This document shows positions 1-10,157 of a DNA stretch of 64,000 nucleotides, piece by piece; position 1 is the stretch's first letter, and the number at the start of each line of letters is the position of its first letter. The notes below the pieces were generated by a model, which had not been told where the DNA came from, searched no databases, and saw only the letters and a list, made by a program, of their open reading frames with translations. This DNA comes from Candidatus Ideonella esbjergensis (GTDB taxonomy: Bacteria; Pseudomonadota; Gammaproteobacteria; Burkholderiales; Burkholderiaceae_C): the NCBI GenBank assembly GCA_016710065.1, contig JADJLP010000015.1:496001-560000 (forward strand). The letters run 5' to 3'. Both the position numbers and the translations under genes were made by a program.

Positions 1-563
1 AGGCCGGCGCACATCAGGGCCAGGCTGGAGGGCTCTGGCACCGGGGCCAGGCCGGCAGCCGAGAGGCTCAGTGCCCATTGGCCTGTGCGTTGGGTACCGT
101 CCACCTGCCAGAAGTTGCCGGCGGTGGCGCCCACGCTGGCCTGGGTGAAGCTGGGCTGGCCGGTCATCCGGAAACCCTCACTCAAGCTGGACCCGACGGG
201 CCCGTTGCCATCCTGAGTCAGCACCAGCATGTACTGGCCTGCGGCCAGGCTGGTGAGGCTCATGCAGGCGTCCCAGGTGCCTGGCCCGCAACTGCCGCTT
301 CCACTGCCTGGTGCCCATTGCAGCAGCGCACAAGAGGTGTCGAACAGAGAGAGCTCCGGCGAAAAGCCGCCACTCGCGAACGAGAACGTGCTGGCCGTGA
401 AGGTGCTGGCGAAGTTCAGCGTGAAGTAGGTTTTGAACAGGTCGTCGTCGTTCTCGAACTGGCCTGCATATGAAGCGCTCTGTGCCATGCAGACATTGCT
501 GATCAAGCTCAGGGCAACGGCCAGCCATCGCCATGCGCGACCCGTGTGAATTTGTGGGGACAT
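1..563 (-). CDS. PEP-CTERM exported protein, 3' end outside the window
   Basis: Read leftward from ATG at 563, the frame stays open to the window edge (about 187 residues). It begins with a signal peptide whose hydrophobic core is WLAVALSLISNVCMA. Then comes a domain with NDDDLFKTYFTLNF and LFDTSCALLQW, which resembles the DVUA0089/PPC-like beta-sandwich found in many PEP-CTERM proteins; that family assignment is from memory. The last visible residues, VPEPSSLALMCAG, are the PEP-CTERM sorting signal (VPEP followed by a hydrophobic helix); the final basic cluster lies outside. Such proteins are exported and processed by exosortase in exopolysaccharide-producing bacteria. Upstream at 647-664 is a GC hairpin without a T-run. 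Confidence 0.82.
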   Translation of the reverse strand, partial: MSPQIHTGRAWRWLAVALSLISNVCMAQSASYAGQFENDDDLFKTYFTLNFASTFTASTFSFASGGFSPELSLFDTSCALLQWAPGSGSGSCGPGTWDACMSLTSLAAGQYMLVLTQDGNGPVGSSLSEGFRMTGQPSFTQASVGATAGNFWQVDGTQRTGQWALSLSAAGLAPVPEPSSLALMCAG

Positions 564-753
564 CACCGAACTCCTTCGTGCTCCAACAGCTCATCAAGCG
601 ACGGGTGAACGGTAGCGAAGGGCTCGAATGTTCACAACCGGTTACGCCCCCACGGGTGTGGGGGATGGCCTCGTCTGAAGAGGGGACAGGGGTCACCACG
701 GCATGCTCTACATTGCTTGCGCTGACGCAAACTGGAAACAAAAAGTACGCGCT

Positions 754-1818
754 ATGACGTCCCCTTTTGCAACTCACGCTGAAGTCCATATGGCCCCGTC
801 ACCGAAGGCTGCACGCCCATCTGTTCTACCCGTCGCCATGCTCGCTCTGGGCGTTGCGATCGGCGCCGGCGGTCATGCCCTGTGGGTGAATCGCCTGGCT
901 GCTCAAGCGACCTTGGGCGCAGCATTGGCCAGCAACGACAACGCCGAGGAGTGGGCCCTGCTGGCGCGCACCCAAGCCGCGCAGGGCCGCTTTGCCGAGG
1001 CCTTGCCGGCGTTCAAGAAGGCCATGTCGCTCAGGCCGGGCGACGCCAGCTTGATGGCCGATTGCGCCGAAGTGATGGCCAATGCCAATGGCCAGAAGCT
1101 CGATGGCGAGCCTGCTGCGCTGGTGGCCCAGGCCCTCGCGCTGGACCCGAAGAACCTCAAGGCGCTGGCCTTGTCGGCCACCGCTGCCAACGCGAAGAGA
1201 GACTTCCAGGTCGCCGCCGATCTGTGGACGCGTGCGTTGAGCTCGGTACCCACCAACCAACCCGAATTGGCCAAACACTTGCAGGCCCGCCTCGACGAGG
1301 CGCGGCACAGCGCGGGGCTGCCCGCTGCGCCGACATCCGCTGCGCTGGTCGAACGCATGCCATCGTCCGATCGACCGGCGCAGGTGGCCACGTCGCCTGC
1401 GGAGGTGTCAGCGCCCCCAGCGTCGGCGGTGTCGGCTTCCACCGCCGAATCGGCCGCCACGCCACCCGCCAAGGCCATCGCCGGTGTGGCCGGCACCCTG
1501 TCCATCGCCGACGACGCACGCGCCGGCCTGGCGCCCACCGATGCCGTGGTCATCACGGCCGTGGCCGAGGGCGCCGAGTTGCTGCTGGTCTCCGTGCGCA
1601 AGCAGGTCAAGGACATGCCTTGGCACTTCACATTGACTGACGACATGGCCAGGCCGGGTGGGCCCAAGCTCACATCGGCCAAGCGCGTGGTGCTGCAGGC
1701 CTGGGTGGCGCGCAGCGGTCAGCCCAAGCCCCAGGCGGGCGACTGGCTGAGCCCGCCCGTGCCCGTGGCCATGGGCACCACCGGCGTACGCCTGGACGTG
1801 AGTGACGCCATGCGTTGA
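754..1818 (+). CDS. TPR membrane protein resembling the C-terminal part of CcmI
   Basis: The protein has about 354 residues. One N-terminal membrane anchor (VLPVAMLALGVAIGAGGHALWV) is followed by TPR-like helices (EEWALLARTQAAQGRFAEALPAFKKAM and following), an Ala/Ser/Pro-rich linker, and a C-terminal beta domain that starts at GVAGTLSIADDARAGL. This TPR plus C-terminal domain layout matches the periplasmic half of the cytochrome c biogenesis factor CcmI/CcmH, which holds apocytochrome c. No other ccm genes are visible, so it may instead be a free-standing TPR protein. Starts at 703, 754 and 790 are all in frame; 754 or 790 place the membrane segment nearest the N-terminus, and no start has a clear ribosome site. 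Confidence 0.7.
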   Translation: MTSPFATHAEVHMAPSPKAARPSVLPVAMLALGVAIGAGGHALWVNRLAAQATLGAALASNDNAEEWALLARTQAAQGRFAEALPAFKKAMSLRPGDASLMADCAEVMANANGQKLDGEPAALVAQALALDPKNLKALALSATAANAKRDFQVAADLWTRALSSVPTNQPELAKHLQARLDEARHSAGLPAAPTSAALVERMPSSDRPAQVATSPAEVSAPPASAVSASTAESAATPPAKAIAGVAGTLSIADDARAGLAPTDAVVITAVAEGAELLLVSVRKQVKDMPWHFTLTDDMARPGGPKLTSAKRVVLQAWVARSGQPKPQAGDWLSPPVPVAMGTTGVRLDVSDAMR

Positions 1819-1929
1819 GGCTGCGCCAAACCCCTGTGATAGCGTGCCCGCATTGCCGCTGGTGCACCGACCGAGGCCTCGAATCAGGGCCCCCGTGCCG
1901 CCCGTGGTGGCTGCTTTCAGGGGGATGCC

Positions 1930-4900
1930 ATGTTTCGCTTCACAGCCCGTTGGGCCGTTGCCGCACTGTGTCTGTGGGGCGCGCAGGTTCAGGCCGTCCA
2001 GATCATCGGCCTCACGCCGCAGGGCGAGGTGGCGCAGGTGCGCCAGGTGGTGGCCAAGTTCGACGACAGCGCCGTCAACTTCGGTGACCCCAAGGCCCCC
2101 GCGCCGCTGACCCTGAGCTGCAGCGACGCCCAGGCCACGCAGGGCAATGGCCGCTGGATCAGCGACCGCGAGTGGGCCTTCGAATTCACCAACGACCTGC
2201 CGCCCGGTGTGAAGTGCACGCTGCAGCTGCGCCCCGGTTTCAAGACCGGCAAGGGCGCGGCCCTCACCGGCCCCGCGCAGTTCCGCTTCAACACCGGCGG
2301 GCCCTTTGTGCAGCGCATGCACCCTGGCAGCTACGAGCGGCTGGACGAAGAGCAGATCTTCGCGCTGCGCCTGAACGGCGCGGCCACGCCGGCCAGCGTC
2401 ACCGACAACGTCTGGTGCGCACTCGACAGCCTGGGCGAGCGAGTGCCTGTGCGGGCCGTGGATGGCCCGCCGCGCACCGACATCCTCAAGGCGCTGGGGC
2501 TGGACAAGGAGGCTGCGCTAGAGCCGCAGCGCATCCTCACGCTGGCCTGCAAACGCCGGCTCACGCCCAGCACCCAGGTGCAGCTGGTGTACGGCAAGGG
2601 CGTGGCCACGCCCAGCGGTGTGGCCAACAGCACCGAGCGCCGCTACACCTGGCGGGTGCGCGAGCCCTTCGAGATCAGCTTCAGCTGTGAGCGCGAGAAC
2701 GCGCAATCGGGCTGCCTGCCGATGCGGCCCATGAGCCTGCGCTTCAACGCGCCGGTGCCGCGCAAGTTGGCCGAGGGCCTGAGGCTGGTCTCGCCCAAGG
2801 ACACCCACAAGCCCACGCCGGACGCGGGTGGGGCTGACGGCGGTGGCGACGGCGACGACGTGGTGAACGGCGTGGAGTTTGCGGCGCCCTTCCCCGAGCA
2901 GACCGCGATGAAGCTGGAGCTGCCACGCGGCTTTGCCGACGCCTCGGGCCGCGCGGCGCGCAACGCCGACAAGTTCCCGCTCAAGGTGGCCACGGGGTTG
3001 ATGCCGCCGCTGGCCAAGTTCTCGGCTGCGCCGTTCGGCATCGTCGAGCGCTTTGCCGAGCCGGGTGGCGTGGCACTGCTGCCCGTCACGCTGCGCAACG
3101 TCGAGCCCAACCTGTCAGTCAAGGGCCTCAACCCGCAGGGCAAGGTGAGCGACCTGAAGCCGGGGAGCGACGCCGAGATCATCGCGTGGTTCCGCAAGGT
3201 GCAGCGCTACGACGAAAGCCAGATCGAGCGTGGCGAGGCCCGGCGCGATGGCGTGGCCAGCCTGCCCAAGGTGCTGGCCGACGGCAGCAACAAGCACCAT
3301 GTGGAATCGCGCGCGCTCTCGCTGCTGGCCGGCGTGAACGGCGTGAAGACGCTGGACCTGCCCCAGCCGGTGGGCAACGACCCGCGGCCCTTCGAGGTGG
3401 TGGGCATCCCGCTCACCCCCGGCTTTCACGTGGTGGAGATCGCCAGCCAGCGGCTGGGTGGCAGCCTGCTGCACGAGGAGTATGGCGATGCGCGCACGAT
3501 GTACGTGCGCAGCTCGGCCCTGGTGACCAACCTGGGCGTGCACTTCAAGCTCGGCCGCGAGAACGCCGTGGCCTTCGTGACCACGCTGGACAAGGGCCAG
3601 CCGGTGGCCGGCGCGGCGGTGCAGGTGTCTGATTGCACCGGCAAGCTGCTCGCCAAGGGCAGCACCGACGCCAAGGGCCTGGTGGAACTCAAGGGGCTGT
3701 CGCCCCGTCCACCGTACTGCGACGGCCACACCCAGGGCGGCAACAACGACGGCGAAGACTATGAGGGGGACGGCGGCGGCGCGGGCGCCTATTTCGTCAG
3801 CGCGCGGTCCGCTGATGCCCAGGGCCAGCAAGACCTGGCCTTCACCTGGAGCAACTGGACTCGCGGCATCGAGCCCTGGCGCTTCAACCTGCCCACCAGC
3901 CACAGTGCCCAGCCCAGCCTGCGGGCGCACACCGTGTTCGACCGGCCGCTGCTGCGCGCCGGCGAAACCGTGAGCATGAAGCACTACGTGCGCAAGGAGA
4001 CGCGCCAGGGTTTTGATCTCCCAGCCGATGCCGACCTGCCGGTGAACATGATCGTCACCCACCTGGGCAGTGGCCAGCAATACACGCAGCAAATCACCTG
4101 GCGCAAGACCGGCACCGGCGGCCTCTCGGCCGAGAACGCGCTGCCCATCCCTGCGGCGGCCAAGCTGGGCATTTACCAGGTGGAGCTGCAGGGTGGCCTG
4201 CTGGGCTCGGCGGCCACCGGCCAGTTCCGGGTGGAGGAGTTCCGCCTGCCGGTGCTGCAAGGTCAGGTGGCCGTGGCCCAAAAGGGCGAGTTGGTGCAGG
4301 CCAAGGACGTGCCGGTGAGTGTGCAGGTGAGCTACATCGCCGGTGGTGCGGCTGCCAACCTGCCGGTGCAGGTCTCGGCCCTGGTGCGGCCCAAGAGCCT
4401 GCACTTTGCCGACTACGACACCTACAGCTTCAACCCACCGCGCGGCCAGGCCACGGCCAGCGGTGACGGCGAGGGTGATGCCCGCATGGAAGGCGATGAC
4501 CAGCGCGTCATTGCCGACAAGCTGCCGCTCACGCTGGACCGCAACGGCAGCGGCAAGCTCAGCGTGAAGGACGTGCCCGCCGCCAAGCAGCCGCGCCAGC
4601 TGCTGCTGGAAGCCAGCTACGCCGACCCGAATGGCGAGGTGCAAACCCTCCGCAGCAGCAGCACGCTGTGGCCGGCGGCGGTGATCGCCGGCATCAAGAC
4701 CGAAGGCTGGGTGTCGCTGGGCGGCGGTGGCAAGCAGAGCATCCATTTCCAGGCCCTGGCGCTGGATCTGAACGGCAAGCCCAAGGCTGGCGTGCCTCTG
4801 GAGGTGCGGGCGCAGGCGCGCATCACCACCAGCAGCCGCAAGCGCATGGTGGGCGGCTTCTACAGCTACGACAACAAGACCGAGGTGAAGGACCTCGGCA

Positions 4901-7900
4901 GCGTCTGCAACGGCAAGAGTGACGAGCGCGGCCTGCTGCTGTGCGAGGCCGCCATCAAGGACGCCGGCGAGATCGAGTTGGTGGTGGGCGCCAAGGACGG
5001 CGACGGTAACTTGGCCCAGGCCGCCGCCTCGGTGTGGGTGACGCGCCAGGGTGAGCTGTGGTTCGGCGGCAGCGACACCGACCGCATCGACGTGCTGCCC
5101 GAGAAGAAAAGCTACCAGCCCGGCGAGATCGCCAAGTTCCAGGTGCGCATGCCCTTCCGCTTTGCCACCGCGCTGGTGGCGGTGGAGCGCGAAGGCATCA
5201 TCGAAACCCAGGTGGTGCAGCTCAACGGGCAGGACCCCACGGTGAGTCTGAAGGTCAGCGAGGCCTGGGGCCCTAACGTCTACGTGAGCGTGCTGGCGCT
5301 GCGCGGCCGGCTGCGCGAGGTGCCCTGGTACAGCTTCTTCACCTGGGGCTACAAGGCGCCGCGCGAATGGTGGACGGCCTTCTGGTACGAGGGCCGCGAA
5401 TACGTGGCCCCCACGGCCCTGGTGGACCTGAGCAAGCCGGCCTTTCGCCTGGGCGTGGCCGAGATCCGCGTGGGCACCGCCGCCCACCAGCTCGGCGTGA
5501 AGGTGGTCAGCGACAAGCCCAGCTACCCGGTGCGCGGCACCGCCAAGGTGACGGTGAGCGTGACGCTGCCGAACGGCCAGCCCGCCGCCGGGGCCGAGGT
5601 GGCGCTGGCCGCCGTGGACCAGGCCTTGCTGGAGCTGATGCCCAACCGCAGCTGGGAACTGCTGGAGGCCATGCTGCAGCAGCGCGCCTGGGGCGTGACC
5701 ACGGCCACCGCGCAGATGGAGATCATCGGCCGGCGCCACTACGGCCGAAAGGCCGTGCCTGCGGGCGGCGGCGGCGGCCAGGGCGCGGCGCGCGAGCTGC
5801 TGGAGACCTTGCTGCTGTGGAACCCCAAGGTGGTGCTGGACGCCAAGGGCCAGGCGGTGCTGAACGTGCCGCTGAACGACGCCATCACCACCTTCAAGAT
5901 CGTGGCCGTGGCCGATGCCTCGGTGGGCCAGTTCGGTACCGGCAGCACCAGCATCCAGGCCACGCAAGACCTGCAGATCATCAGCGGCCTGCCGCCGCTG
6001 GTGCGCGAGGACGACGAGTTCCGCGCCATGCTCACGCTGCGCAACACCACGGCCAAGGCCATGAAGGTGGAAGCCACGCCGCGCGCCACGCTGCTCACGT
6101 TGGCGCCGCAAACGGTGGAGATCCCACCCGGCGAGGCCCGCGAGCTGAGCTGGAGCGTGACCGTGCCGGCGCAACTGGGCAGCACGCGCAACACCGCGCT
6201 GATGTGGGAGATCGAGGCCAAGGACACGTTGAATGGCGCCCGCGATGCGCTGAAAGTGACGCAGCGGGTGCTGCCCGCCGTGCCGCTGACGGTGCAGCAG
6301 GCCACGCTGGTGCAGCTGGACGGCCCCTACACGCTGGACGTGGCGCCACCGGCGGATGCCTTGCCGGAGAAGGGCGGTAAATCCACAAGCGCGCGAGGCG
6401 GCCTGAAGCTGGCCCTGCAACCCAAGCTGAGTGAGGGCCTGCCGGGCGTGCGTGACTGGTTCGCCAACTACCCCTACGCCTGCCTGGAACAGAAGACCAG
6501 CAAGTCCATCGGCCTGCGCGACGCGGCGATGTGGCAGGGCGTGGTGAACCAGATCCCCAGCTACCTCGACAGCGACGGCCTGGCCAACTACTTCCCGCCG
6601 CGCGAGGGCGACGCCAACCATGGCAGCGACGTGCTCACCGCCTACATCCTCGCGGCCACGCACGAAGCGGCCAGCCTGGACCCGGCCTATGCCCTGCCCG
6701 ACAGCGTGCGCGCCCCGATGGAGCGCGGCCTGATCGCCTTCGTGGAAGGCCGGGTTTCCCGCGAGTACTGGAGCCCGCGCAAGGACCTGGACGTGCGCAA
6801 GCTCGGTGCCATTGAGGCGCTCTCGCGCTACGGCATGGCCAAGCCGGCGCTGCTGCAAAGCATCACCCTCGCGCCCAACCAGTGGCCCACGAACGCGGTG
6901 ATCGACTGGCTGAACATCCTGCGCCGCGTCAAGGGCATCCCCAAGCAGGCCGAGCTGCTGGCCGAGGCCGGCCAGGTGCTCAAGAGCCGTTTGTCCTACC
7001 AGGGCACCAAGCTCATCTTCAGCACCGAGCGCGACGACTACTGGTGGTGGCTGATGGCCAATGGTGACGTGAACACCGCGCGCCTGATGCTGGCCGTGAT
7101 GGACGACCCGGCCTGGAAGGACGACATGGGCCGCCTGGCCAATGGCTTCATCCAGCGCCAGCAAGGTGGGGCGTGGCACACCACCACGGCCAACCTGTGG
7201 GGTGGGCTGGCGCTGGAGCGCTTCTCGCGCGTGTTCGAGGCCACGCCGGTGGCGGGCAGCACGCAGGCCAAGCTGGGTGGCGCCAGCGCCACTGTGGACT
7301 GGGCCAAGGTCGAGCGCATCAAGGCCGACGACGCGAAGCTGGGATCGACAGGCCTGACGCACCAGGGCACCTGGTTCGGCGCGCCGGCCTCGCCCGGCAA
7401 CCTGCGCAACAACAGCATGTTCCTGCCCTGGCCAGACATGGGCAAGAGCGCCGAGAAGGACGTGCTCAGCGTCACCCACCAGGGCGCGGGCAAGCCCTGG
7501 CTCACGCTGCAGTCGGTGGCGGCCATTGCGCTGAAGGCGCCGTTCAGTGCCGGCTACGCCATCAAGAAGACCATCACGCCGGTGGAGCAGGCCGTGAAGG
7601 GCCAGTACACGCGTGGCGATGTGCTGCGCATCACGATCGAAGTGAACGCCTCGGCCGACATGAGCTGGGTGGTGATCAGCGACCCGGTGCCCGGTGGCGC
7701 CACCATCCTGGGCAGCGGCCTGGGGCGCGATTCGGAGATCGCCACCCAGGGTGAGAAGAAGAAGGGCTATGCCTGGGCCGCGTTTGAAGAGCGCAGCTTC
7801 GAGGCCTACCGCTCCTACTACGAGTACCTGCCCAAGGGCGTGGTGAGCCTGGACTACACCGTGCGGCTGAACAACGTGGGCCAGTTCTCGCTGCCGCCCA

Positions 7901-7980
7901 CGCGCGTGGAGGCCATGTACGCGCCCGAGATGTTTGGCGAATTCCCCAATGCCAGGTTGAAGGTGGAAGCAGCCAAGTGA
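1930..7980 (+). CDS. Bacterial alpha-2-macroglobulin (YfhM-type)
   Basis: This 2016-residue protein begins with a Sec signal (MFRFTARWAVAALCLWGAQVQA). A long series of macroglobulin-like beta domains follows, then an alpha-alpha barrel region with the thioester motif CLEQ at residues 1518-1521 (context YPYACLEQKTSK), and a C-terminal receptor-like domain (about 1850-2016). The intact Cys-x-Glu-Gln implies a trap that covalently captures attacking proteases in the periplasm. It is longer than the E. coli homologue (about 1650 residues). Gly/Asp-rich loops near residues 295-315 and 598-618 may be insertions. It overlaps the PBP1C gene by 4 bases, the classic yfhM-pbpC pairing: the trap defends the envelope while PBP1C repairs peptidoglycan. 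Confidence 0.95.
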   Translation: MFRFTARWAVAALCLWGAQVQAVQIIGLTPQGEVAQVRQVVAKFDDSAVNFGDPKAPAPLTLSCSDAQATQGNGRWISDREWAFEFTNDLPPGVKCTLQLRPGFKTGKGAALTGPAQFRFNTGGPFVQRMHPGSYERLDEEQIFALRLNGAATPASVTDNVWCALDSLGERVPVRAVDGPPRTDILKALGLDKEAALEPQRILTLACKRRLTPSTQVQLVYGKGVATPSGVANSTERRYTWRVREPFEISFSCERENAQSGCLPMRPMSLRFNAPVPRKLAEGLRLVSPKDTHKPTPDAGGADGGGDGDDVVNGVEFAAPFPEQTAMKLELPRGFADASGRAARNADKFPLKVATGLMPPLAKFSAAPFGIVERFAEPGGVALLPVTLRNVEPNLSVKGLNPQGKVSDLKPGSDAEIIAWFRKVQRYDESQIERGEARRDGVASLPKVLADGSNKHHVESRALSLLAGVNGVKTLDLPQPVGNDPRPFEVVGIPLTPGFHVVEIASQRLGGSLLHEEYGDARTMYVRSSALVTNLGVHFKLGRENAVAFVTTLDKGQPVAGAAVQVSDCTGKLLAKGSTDAKGLVELKGLSPRPPYCDGHTQGGNNDGEDYEGDGGGAGAYFVSARSADAQGQQDLAFTWSNWTRGIEPWRFNLPTSHSAQPSLRAHTVFDRPLLRAGETVSMKHYVRKETRQGFDLPADADLPVNMIVTHLGSGQQYTQQITWRKTGTGGLSAENALPIPAAAKLGIYQVELQGGLLGSAATGQFRVEEFRLPVLQGQVAVAQKGELVQAKDVPVSVQVSYIAGGAAANLPVQVSALVRPKSLHFADYDTYSFNPPRGQATASGDGEGDARMEGDDQRVIADKLPLTLDRNGSGKLSVKDVPAAKQPRQLLLEASYADPNGEVQTLRSSSTLWPAAVIAGIKTEGWVSLGGGGKQSIHFQALALDLNGKPKAGVPLEVRAQARITTSSRKRMVGGFYSYDNKTEVKDLGSVCNGKSDERGLLLCEAAIKDAGEIELVVGAKDGDGNLAQAAASVWVTRQGELWFGGSDTDRIDVLPEKKSYQPGEIAKFQVRMPFRFATALVAVEREGIIETQVVQLNGQDPTVSLKVSEAWGPNVYVSVLALRGRLREVPWYSFFTWGYKAPREWWTAFWYEGREYVAPTALVDLSKPAFRLGVAEIRVGTAAHQLGVKVVSDKPSYPVRGTAKVTVSVTLPNGQPAAGAEVALAAVDQALLELMPNRSWELLEAMLQQRAWGVTTATAQMEIIGRRHYGRKAVPAGGGGGQGAARELLETLLLWNPKVVLDAKGQAVLNVPLNDAITTFKIVAVADASVGQFGTGSTSIQATQDLQIISGLPPLVREDDEFRAMLTLRNTTAKAMKVEATPRATLLTLAPQTVEIPPGEARELSWSVTVPAQLGSTRNTALMWEIEAKDTLNGARDALKVTQRVLPAVPLTVQQATLVQLDGPYTLDVAPPADALPEKGGKSTSARGGLKLALQPKLSEGLPGVRDWFANYPYACLEQKTSKSIGLRDAAMWQGVVNQIPSYLDSDGLANYFPPREGDANHGSDVLTAYILAATHEAASLDPAYALPDSVRAPMERGLIAFVEGRVSREYWSPRKDLDVRKLGAIEALSRYGMAKPALLQSITLAPNQWPTNAVIDWLNILRRVKGIPKQAELLAEAGQVLKSRLSYQGTKLIFSTERDDYWWWLMANGDVNTARLMLAVMDDPAWKDDMGRLANGFIQRQQGGAWHTTTANLWGGLALERFSRVFEATPVAGSTQAKLGGASATVDWAKVERIKADDAKLGSTGLTHQGTWFGAPASPGNLRNNSMFLPWPDMGKSAEKDVLSVTHQGAGKPWLTLQSVAAIALKAPFSAGYAIKKTITPVEQAVKGQYTRGDVLRITIEVNASADMSWVVISDPVPGGATILGSGLGRDSEIATQGEKKKGYAWAAFEERSFEAYRSYYEYLPKGVVSLDYTVRLNNVGQFSLPPTRVEAMYAPEMFGEFPNARLKVEAAK

Positions 7981-10157
7981 AGTTGCGCCTGCGCCTCGTT
8001 GCCGCCAGCCTGTGCCTCACCGCGCAGGCCGGCTGGGCTCTGCCCAGCTTCAACGAGGTGAAGGCGGCCCACCGCTCGTCCGAGACCGAACTGCTGGACC
8101 GCGACGGCGTGGTCATCCAGCGCCTGCGCACCGACGCCACGGTGCGGCGCGGCCCCTGGCTTGTCCTGGCCGATGTCTCGCCCGCGCTGCGCCAAGCCCT
8201 GCTGCTGAGCGAGGACAAGCGCTTCTATGAGCACAGCGGAGTCGACTGGCGGGCGGTGTCGGCCGCGGCCTGGGGCAACCTCTGGAACCAGAAGACGCGC
8301 GGCGCCTCCACCCTCACCATGCAGCTGGCCGGCCTGCTGGACGCGGCCGACGCAGGCCGAAGCAAGGACGGCCGCCGCAGCCTGGGCCAGAAGCTGAGCC
8401 AGGCGATCTCGGCGCAGAACCTGGAGCAGCGCTGGCGCAAGGACCAGATCCTCGAGGCCTACCTGAACCTGGTGCCTTTGCGCGGCGAGCTGGTGGGCCT
8501 GGACGCGCTCTCTCGCACCCTGTTCGACAAGGCCCCACAAGGCCTGAACGAGCGCGAGGCGGCCGTGACGGCCGCCCTTGTGCGCGCCCCCAATGCCAAC
8601 CCGCAGCAGGTGGCGAACCGCGCCTGTGGCGTGCTGCGCGAGCTGCACCCGGTGCCCGATGCGGCGCTGTGCGAAGACCTGTACCTGTACACCGCCGACA
8701 CCCTCAAGCGCCGCGCCTTCGATACCAGCGCTGGCATCGCGCCGCACGTGGCGCGGCAACTCATCAAGCCCGGCGCGGGCAAAGCACCGCCCACCGTGCA
8801 GAGCAGCCTGCGCGCGCCGCTGCAACGCATGGCTCGAGCCGCGCTGCAACGCCAGCTGCGCGAGCTGCAAGGCCGCAACGTGGCCGACGGGGCGGTGCTG
8901 GTGCTGGACAACGCCAGCGGCGAGGTGCTGGCCTGGGTGGGCTCGTCGGGCGAGCTAAGTAACGCCGCCGAGGTGGACGGCGTGCTGGCCCAGCGCCAGG
9001 CCGGCTCCACGCTCAAGCCCTTCCTCTACGCGCAGGCGCTTGCCGAGCAGCGGCTCACCGCGGCCTCGCTGCTTGAAGACTCGGCCACGCAGATCCCCAC
9101 CGCCAGCGGCCTCTACATCCCGCAGAACTACGACCACTCGTTCAAGGGCTTTGTCTCGGTGCGCACCGCACTGGGGGCTTCGCTCAATGTGCCGGCTGTG
9201 CGCACCCTGGTGATGGTGTCGCCCGACGCCTTCCACCAAACGCTGCGCCGCGCCGGCCTGCCGCTGCGCGAGAGTGGCGACTACTTCGGCTACAGCCTGG
9301 CCCTGGGCAGCGCCGAGGTGCCGCTGCTGAACCTCACCAACGCCTACCGCACGCTGGCCAATGGCGGGCGCTACAGCGCCACTTCACTTACGCGCACCAG
9401 CGTAGCGCCCGCCTTCACTCCCGCGCTCGACCCGCGTGCCGCCTACATCGTGGCCGACATCCTGGCCGACCCCAACGCCCGCGCCCGCACCTTCGGCGCC
9501 GACAGCCTGCTGGCCACCCGTTTCTGGACGGCGGTGAAGACCGGCACCAGCAAGGACATGCGCGACAACTGGGCCGTGGGCTACAGCAGCCGCTACACCG
9601 TGGGCGTGTGGGTGGGCAATGCCAACGGCCAACCGATGTGGGACGTGAGCGGCACCAGCGGTGCGGCGCCGGTGTGGGCGGCGGTGATGGCGTATCTGCA
9701 TGACAACCTGCGCCAGCACGAACCCAGCCGCGCGCCCACCCCGCCCGCCGGTCTGGCGCGGGTGCACACCACCTTTGCCGGCGGCACCGAGGCCGAGCGT
9801 GAAGAGTGGTTCATCCCCGGCACCGAGCAAACCCACATGGCCTTGCGCGATGATCCGCGCCGCCTGCCTGCGGCTGATCGCCCCGCACGCATCACCGCGC
9901 CGGTGGCTGGCACCATCATTGCACTCGACCCCGACATCCCGCCCCAGCACCAGCGCCTGAGCTTCACCGCGGACGGCGCTCAGTTGCGCTGGCGCATCGA
10001 CGGCAAGACCATCGCCAGCGGCCCGCAGGCCCGTTGGCTGCCCTGGCCCGGCAAGCACGTGGTGCAATTGGCGGACCTGCACGGCACCGTGCTCGACGAG
10101 ATCAAGATCGAAGTGCGCGGCGCTGGCCTCAAAGCCCGCCGACGCAAGCCCACATGA
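7977..10157 (+). CDS. pbpC: Penicillin-binding protein 1C
   Basis: This is a 726-residue bifunctional peptidoglycan synthase. After an N-terminal signal or anchor comes a GT51 transglycosylase domain with the catalytic EDKRFYEH motif starting at Glu79 and the GASTLTMQL motif. The transpeptidase domain has S344-TLK, S402-LN and K521-TG motifs. The tail (about 640-726) is the BiPBP_C immunoglobulin-like domain typical of PBP1C. Translation starts at GTG 7977, overlapping the stop of the alpha-2-macroglobulin gene, so the two are translationally coupled. It acts at the periplasmic face of the inner membrane. All three penicillin-binding motifs are intact. Confidence 0.96.
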   Translation: MKLRLRLVAASLCLTAQAGWALPSFNEVKAAHRSSETELLDRDGVVIQRLRTDATVRRGPWLVLADVSPALRQALLLSEDKRFYEHSGVDWRAVSAAAWGNLWNQKTRGASTLTMQLAGLLDAADAGRSKDGRRSLGQKLSQAISAQNLEQRWRKDQILEAYLNLVPLRGELVGLDALSRTLFDKAPQGLNEREAAVTAALVRAPNANPQQVANRACGVLRELHPVPDAALCEDLYLYTADTLKRRAFDTSAGIAPHVARQLIKPGAGKAPPTVQSSLRAPLQRMARAALQRQLRELQGRNVADGAVLVLDNASGEVLAWVGSSGELSNAAEVDGVLAQRQAGSTLKPFLYAQALAEQRLTAASLLEDSATQIPTASGLYIPQNYDHSFKGFVSVRTALGASLNVPAVRTLVMVSPDAFHQTLRRAGLPLRESGDYFGYSLALGSAEVPLLNLTNAYRTLANGGRYSATSLTRTSVAPAFTPALDPRAAYIVADILADPNARARTFGADSLLATRFWTAVKTGTSKDMRDNWAVGYSSRYTVGVWVGNANGQPMWDVSGTSGAAPVWAAVMAYLHDNLRQHEPSRAPTPPAGLARVHTTFAGGTEAEREEWFIPGTEQTHMALRDDPRRLPAADRPARITAPVAGTIIALDPDIPPQHQRLSFTADGAQLRWRIDGKTIASGPQARWLPWPGKHVVQLADLHGTVLDEIKIEVRGAGLKARRRKPT

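Noticed and set aside
3115..7479. A 1454-codon open frame antisense to the alpha-2-macroglobulin gene
   Set aside because: It is the product of GC-rich third positions; the sense frame has clear domains and the antisense protein is His/Gln/Leu-rich without any motif.
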